Shown here: piece after piece, positions 60,373 through 64,000 of the stretch
How positions within the stretch are numbered: the stretch's first letter is position 1
How the letters are laid out: each line of letters begins with the position of its first letter
Source: Prauserella endophytica
GTDB lineage: Bacteria; Actinomycetota; Actinomycetes; Mycobacteriales; Pseudonocardiaceae
Direction: 5' to 3'
Assembly (NCBI RefSeq): GCF_005146945.1
Contig: NZ_SWMS01000011.1
Span: 62,001-126,000, forward strand
Length of the DNA: 64,000 nucleotides
Notes under the pieces: model-generated
Databases searched by the model: none
What the model saw: only the letters and a program-made list of their open reading frames with translations
Told to the model about the DNA's origin: nothing
Position numbers and translations under genes: made by a program

Positions 60373-61350
60373 CTACGGTTCCATCGGGGCGGGCGGCTTG
60401 GTGCCGGTGATCATCACGTTGTAGAACAGCTCGCGCGGCAACACCTTCGAGAGCAGCTTCTTGTCCACAGCGGACAGTCGAAGCCACATGTGGTAGGCGA
60501 AGAGACGCCAGCGCACGGTGAGCTTCTCCTGCGGGACGGCCGCCTCGAACGTGCGCACCGGCCAGCCCACGAGCGCCGCGCTGAACTCGTCGGTCACGGC
60601 CTTGACGTCCACCGCGCCCGCGCCGAGCGCCGTGCGCTCCAGCTCCGAGGGGTCGAACGTGTGCAGGTCGACCACGGCTTCGAGCGCCGCCGCACGGGAG
60701 GACTCGTCGAGCTCCTCCTGCGGCCGCCGCCACTCCCGCAGCGCGGGCAGCTTCGTGACGTTGGTGGTGAGCCACCAGGTCAGCTGCCCGAGCTTGCGCG
60801 CGTAGAAGTCACCGATCTTGGTCGGCTCCCCCGCGAAGACGAACCGTCCTCCCGGCTTGAGCACGCGCAGCACCTCGCGGAACGCGGCCTGCACGTCCGG
60901 AATGTGGTGCAGCACGGCGTGGCCGACGACGAGGTCGAAACTGTTGTCGTCGTAGGGGATCCGCTCGGCGTCGGCGACCCGGCCGTCCACGTCGAGGCCC
61001 AGCTTCTCGGCGTTGCGCAGCGCCACCTGGACCATGCCGGGCGAGAGGTCGGTGACCGAGCCCTTCTTGATCACGCCGCCCTGCATGAGGTTCAGCAGGA
61101 AGAAACCGGTGCCGCTGCCCAGCTCCATCGCCGTCGGGTAGGGCTGGTCCTGCTCACCGGCGACCGCGTTGAACACGTCCGTCGCGTAGGCGATGCAGCG
61201 CTCGTCGTAGGAGATCGACCACTTCTCGTCGTAGGTGCCCGCCTCCCAGTCGTGGTAGAGCACGTTGGCGAGCTTCGGGTCGCCGTAGGCGGCGCGCACC
61301 TCCTCGGCGCTCGCGTGCGGGTTCGGCGCGGGGTCGATGACGTCCGTCAC
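60373..61350 (-). CDS. Class I SAM-dependent methyltransferase
   Basis: 325 residues. AMELGSGTGFFLLNLMQGG is SAM motif I (~73-92), TDLSPGMVQVALRNAEKLG the post-I loop, ERIPYDDNSFDLVVGHAVLHHIPD the central motif, and RVLKPGGRFVFAGEPT the last strand. The N-terminal YHDWEAGTYDEKWSISYDERC is conserved in an actinobacterial subgroup of unknown substrate. The ~130-residue helical C-terminus is longer than usual. Co-directional with, and one base from, the enoyl-CoA hydratase gene, so co-transcribed. Confidence 0.85.
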   Translation of the reverse strand: MTDVIDPAPNPHASAEEVRAAYGDPKLANVLYHDWEAGTYDEKWSISYDERCIAYATDVFNAVAGEQDQPYPTAMELGSGTGFFLLNLMQGGVIKKGSVTDLSPGMVQVALRNAEKLGLDVDGRVADAERIPYDDNSFDLVVGHAVLHHIPDVQAAFREVLRVLKPGGRFVFAGEPTKIGDFYARKLGQLTWWLTTNVTKLPALREWRRPQEELDESSRAAALEAVVDLHTFDPSELERTALGAGAVDVKAVTDEFSAALVGWPVRTFEAAVPQEKLTVRWRLFAYHMWLRLSAVDKKLLSKVLPRELFYNVMITGTKPPAPMEP

Positions 61351-61351
61351 G

Positions 61352-62131
61352 TCACTTCCCCTCGAAGGTGGCCTTGCCCGGACCGTTCTCGATGAACGAC
61401 TGCATGCCGGCGGTCTGGTCCTCGGTGGCCCACAGCGCCGTGAACAGCTGGGTCTCCAGCTTGAGCCCGTTGCGCAGGTCCTGGTCGAGCCCGCCGTCGA
61501 TGGCGGCCTTGGCGGCCCTGAGCGCCACGGCCGGGCCGTTCACGAACTGCGCGGCCCACTTGTGCGCCGCCGAGTAGACGTCGTCGGGGGCCACGACCTC
61601 GTCGACGAGCCCGATCGCCAGCGCCTCCTCTGCCTTCACGAACCGGCCGGTGTAGACGAGATCCTTGGTCTTGCTCGGGCCGATCAGCCGGGCCAGCCGC
61701 TGCGTGCCGCCCCCACCGGGGATGATGCCGAGCTGGATCTCGGGCTGGCCCACCTTCACGTTGTCGCCGATCACCCGACGGTCGGCGGTGAGCGCCAGTT
61801 CCAGCCCGCCGCCGAGCGCGTAGCCGGTGACGGCGGCGACCGTGGGCTTCGGCAGCTCGGCGATCACGGTCAGCGAGGCCGTCAGCTCGGCGCCGAACTT
61901 CGAGATCTCCACGTAGGACTTGGTGGCCATCTCCTTGATGTCCGCGCCGCCCGCGAAGGTCTTCTCGCCGCCGTAGAGGATCACGGCGCGGACGTCGCCG
62001 CGGTCGGCGGCCTCCTCGGCGGCCTCCCTGAGCTCCGCCTGCACCTGGTAGTTCAGTGCGTTGACCGGCGGGCGGTCGAGCCGGATCGTGCCGACCCCCG
62101 CTTCGACCTCGAGACGTACGAACTCGCCCAC
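61352..62131 (-). CDS. Enoyl-CoA hydratase/isomerase
   Basis: 259 residues, crotonase fold. VRAVILYGGEKTFAGGADIKEMA forms the oxyanion hole; GYALGGGLELALTADRRV and VGQPEIQLGIIPGGGGTQRLAR contain both catalytic Glu residues, so it is an active hydratase (EchA8-like) for beta-oxidation. GTG start with AAGGAGG six bases upstream, the strongest ribosome-binding site in this stretch. First gene of the hydratase-methyltransferase-methyltransferase unit. Confidence 0.93.
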   Translation of the reverse strand: MGEFVRLEVEAGVGTIRLDRPPVNALNYQVQAELREAAEEAADRGDVRAVILYGGEKTFAGGADIKEMATKSYVEISKFGAELTASLTVIAELPKPTVAAVTGYALGGGLELALTADRRVIGDNVKVGQPEIQLGIIPGGGGTQRLARLIGPSKTKDLVYTGRFVKAEEALAIGLVDEVVAPDDVYSAAHKWAAQFVNGPAVALRAAKAAIDGGLDQDLRNGLKLETQLFTALWATEDQTAGMQSFIENGPGKATFEGK

Positions 62132-62166
62132 GCCATCCTCCTTGACTGCTAGATGTTCACCGCACG

Positions 62167-62982
62167 TTACCGGCGCCGGGCGAAGAATCGATCACCCGAA
62201 CGTTCCAGAAGCAGGTCCTGCCCGAAGGTCGCGGACAGGTTCTCACTGGTCAGCACGTCGTCGAGCAGGCCGGCCGCCACCGCGCGGCCCTCGCCGAGCA
62301 GCAGGGCGTGCGTGAAGCCGGGCGGGATCTCCTCGACGTGGTGGGTCACCAGAACCATCGCGGGGGCGTCCGGGTCGAGCGCGAGTGACGAAAGCCGCGC
62401 CACCAGGTCCTCGCGGCCACCGAGGTCGAGGCCCGCGGCGGGCTCGTCGAGCAGGAGCAGCTCCGGGTCGGTCATCAGCGACCGGGCGATCAGCGTGCGT
62501 TTGCGCTCGCCCTCCGACAGGGTGCCGTACATGCGGCCTGCGAGGTGGCCGATGCCGAGCGCGCCGAGCAGGTCGTCGGCGCGATCGGTGTCGAGCGAGT
62601 CGTAGACCTCGCGCCAGCGGCCGAGCACGGCGTAGCCCGCGCTGACCACGACGTCGCGGACCTTTTCCTCCGGCGGCACGCGCCCGTTGATCGCGGCGGA
62701 GGTGAACCCGATGCGGGGCCGCAGCTCGAAGACGTCCACGCGGCCGAGCCGCTCGCCCAGCACATGGACCGTGCCGCTCGTCGGGTGCAGCTCCGCGGCG
62801 GCCAGCTTCAGCAGCGTCGTCTTGCCCGCGCCGTTGGGCCCGAGCACCACCCAGCGTTCGTCGAGCTCCACCGACCAGTCGAGGTCGGCGAGCAGCTTGT
62901 TGCCGCCGCGCCGCACCTCGACGCCCGACAGGTGGACGACGAGATCGTCGAGGTTCTCCTGCACCGAGTTCACGTGGGCCAT
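62167..62982 (-). CDS. Stand-alone ABC ATPase
   Basis: 271 residues. Walker A LGPNGAGKTTLLKL (~45-58), signature LSEGERKRTLIA (SGG replaced by SEG), Walker B LLLLDEPAAGLDLGG and switch His in LVTHHVEEIPPG. No permease gene adjoins. The sequence resembles the ModF/YlmA-like soluble ATPases, whose role is unclear. ATG 62982 chosen with GGTGAG nine bases upstream; GTG 62988 and ATG 63012 are alternatives. Confidence 0.88.
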   Translation of the reverse strand: MAHVNSVQENLDDLVVHLSGVEVRRGGNKLLADLDWSVELDERWVVLGPNGAGKTTLLKLAAAELHPTSGTVHVLGERLGRVDVFELRPRIGFTSAAINGRVPPEEKVRDVVVSAGYAVLGRWREVYDSLDTDRADDLLGALGIGHLAGRMYGTLSEGERKRTLIARSLMTDPELLLLDEPAAGLDLGGREDLVARLSSLALDPDAPAMVLVTHHVEEIPPGFTHALLLGEGRAVAAGLLDDVLTSENLSATFGQDLLLERSGDRFFARRR

Positions 62983-63021
62983 TGTCACCGACTCACCACG
63001 CACCGCTCGCACGACCCCGTG

Positions 63022-63999
63022 TCACGCGAGGACGACCTTTCCCAGCTCGGCGGGGCTGGCGAGCAGGCGATGTTTCGGCAGCACACGCACCGTGTAGCCC
63101 AGCGCGCCCGCGTGCGGCAACCGCAACGTGGCGTCGAACACACCGCGGCCGGCAGGCCGCATCGGCACGGTCACCACGTCCTCGAGGTCGTCGGTGTCCC
63201 CGACCCGGCCCACCACCGCCTGGACGTCCACTTCGGACTCGTCGAGCCCCGCGAGGTCGACCCCGGCCCGTACCCGCACGTCCCCGCCGACCACGAGCGC
63301 GTCGGCGCCCTCGACCACCAGCTCCGTGTCGAGCACGCGCACCCGGTTCCACGCGAGGTCCAGCCGCGTGCGGTACCCGGCGAACGCGCGGGAGCCGGCG
63401 TAGCCGTCCCGGCTCGCCTCGGCCACCATCGTCGCCGCGGGCAGGTAGTACGACTCGACGTACTCGCGCACCATCCGCGAGGCCTGCACGCGCGGGCCGA
63501 GCGTGCGGAGCGTGTGCCAGATCATGGACATCCAGCCCTTGGGCACGCCGGTGGCGTCGCGGTCGTAGAACAGCGGCGCGATCTGCTGGCCGAGGAGGTC
63601 GTACAGCGCGTCGGCCTCCAGGTCGTCGCGCAGCAGCGGGTCGGTGACGCCGTCCGCGGTGGGGATGGCCCAGCCGTTGCTGCCGTCGTAGTACTCGTCC
63701 CACCAGCCGTCCCTGATGGAGAGGTTGAGACAGCCGTTGAGAGCGGCCTTCATGCCCGACGTTCCACACGCCTCCAGCGGCCGCGTCGGGTTGTTCAACC
63801 ACACGTCGCAGCCCCGGTAGAGGTAGCGCGCCATCGACATGCCGTAGTCGGGCAGGAAGACGATCCGCTGGCGCACCGCGGGGTCGTCGACGAAGCGCAC
63901 GATCTGCTGGATGAGCGCCTTGCCGCCCTCGTCGGCCGGGTGGGACTTGCCCGCGACCACGATCTGGATGGGCCGCTCTTCGTCCAGCAGCAGGGCCCG
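63022..63999 (-). CDS. glgP: Glycogen/alpha-glucan phosphorylase, 5' part outside window
   Basis: About 326 C-terminal residues are visible out of an expected ~850. VVAGKSHPADEGGKALIQQI, VFLPDYGMSMARYLYRGCDVWLNNP and LEACGTSGMKAALNGCLNLSIRDGWWDE identify the actinobacterial GlgP/DUF3417 type; the Lys of GTSGMK binds PLP. Releases glucose-1-phosphate from glycogen. The minus-strand gene continues past base 64000. It ends 39 bases before the start of the ABC ATPase gene. Confidence 0.93.
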   Translation of the reverse strand, partial: RALLLDEERPIQIVVAGKSHPADEGGKALIQQIVRFVDDPAVRQRIVFLPDYGMSMARYLYRGCDVWLNNPTRPLEACGTSGMKAALNGCLNLSIRDGWWDEYYDGSNGWAIPTADGVTDPLLRDDLEADALYDLLGQQIAPLFYDRDATGVPKGWMSMIWHTLRTLGPRVQASRMVREYVESYYLPAATMVAEASRDGYAGSRAFAGYRTRLDLAWNRVRVLDTELVVEGADALVVGGDVRVRAGVDLAGLDESEVDVQAVVGRVGDTDDLEDVVTVPMRPAGRGVFDATLRLPHAGALGYTVRVLPKHRLLASPAELGKVVLA

Positions 64000-64000
64000 C

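Overview
The window is high-GC DNA from a mycelial actinomycete, most likely of the Pseudonocardiaceae (Amycolatopsis/Saccharomonospora/Prauserella type). The evidence is the gene order, the GC-rich third codon positions, frequent GTG starts, PriA in place of HisA plus TrpF, F420- and ScfR/RamB-type proteins, and the hairpin repeats between genes. No rRNA, tRNA, CRISPR array, prophage or intact insertion sequence was seen. The genes are mostly chromosomal core, with accessory detoxification and transport genes scattered among them.

Layout. (1) 1-18041: a his/trp region read leftwards (hisH, priA, hisF, hisI, trpE, a trp-linked membrane protein, trpC, trpB, trpA, lgt). The order matches the mycobacterial hisH-hisA-hisF-hisI-trpE-Rv1610-trpC-trpB-trpA-lgt run. 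Here it is broken up by rightward genes: two related TetR regulators, a GT-C membrane glycosyltransferase, an ABC exporter and an F420-type flavin enzyme. A degraded Uma2-family gene lies between lgt and trpA. To the right are an MFS exporter and a PHP/metallophosphoesterase operon. (2) 18277-28299: a VanW cell-wall protein, valine dehydrogenase, tryptophan 2,3-dioxygenase divergent from a degenerate creatininase-like protein, a two-headed MerR regulator with an erythromycin-esterase-family protein, and a WYL regulator divergent from DinB and VOC genes. (3) 28251-48044: a block whose content and order recall M. tuberculosis Rv3026c-Rv3034c. It holds OlsA/OlsB-like acyltransferases, EtfBA, and a methyltransferase, GH57 enzyme and GT4 enzyme of the methylglucose lipopolysaccharide type, ending with a hexapeptide-repeat transferase. 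A GH2 enzyme, regulators, the glyoxylate shunt (aceB, aceA) with its regulator RamB, and an M14 carboxypeptidase are interleaved. (4) 48092-64000: nucleoside hydrolase, an NlpC/P60 wall hydrolase, a P450 divergent from a PadR-drug exporter operon, a secreted PhoD phosphatase paired with a lyase-like protein, 21-bp tandem repeats, two methyltransferases, an enoyl-CoA hydratase, an ABC ATPase and the 3' half of glycogen phosphorylase.

Two non-coding patterns run through the window. At least ten hairpins share an AAGGCCACC/GGTGGCCTT stem, and all ten lie 3' of genes, six of them between convergent genes. They look like mobile or amplified bidirectional terminators. A long subclass carries a conserved internal core. 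In addition, at least fourteen genes have a TANNNT hexamer ending 6 or 7 nt before the start codon, which indicates leaderless transcripts. This changes several start-codon choices and shows that hisH, priA, hisF and lgt each have their own promoter. The most striking case is the 18-bp gap between tryptophan dioxygenase and the creatininase-like gene, where two opposed -10 hexamers overlap.

All functional statements are by recognition of motifs and gene order; no database search was run.
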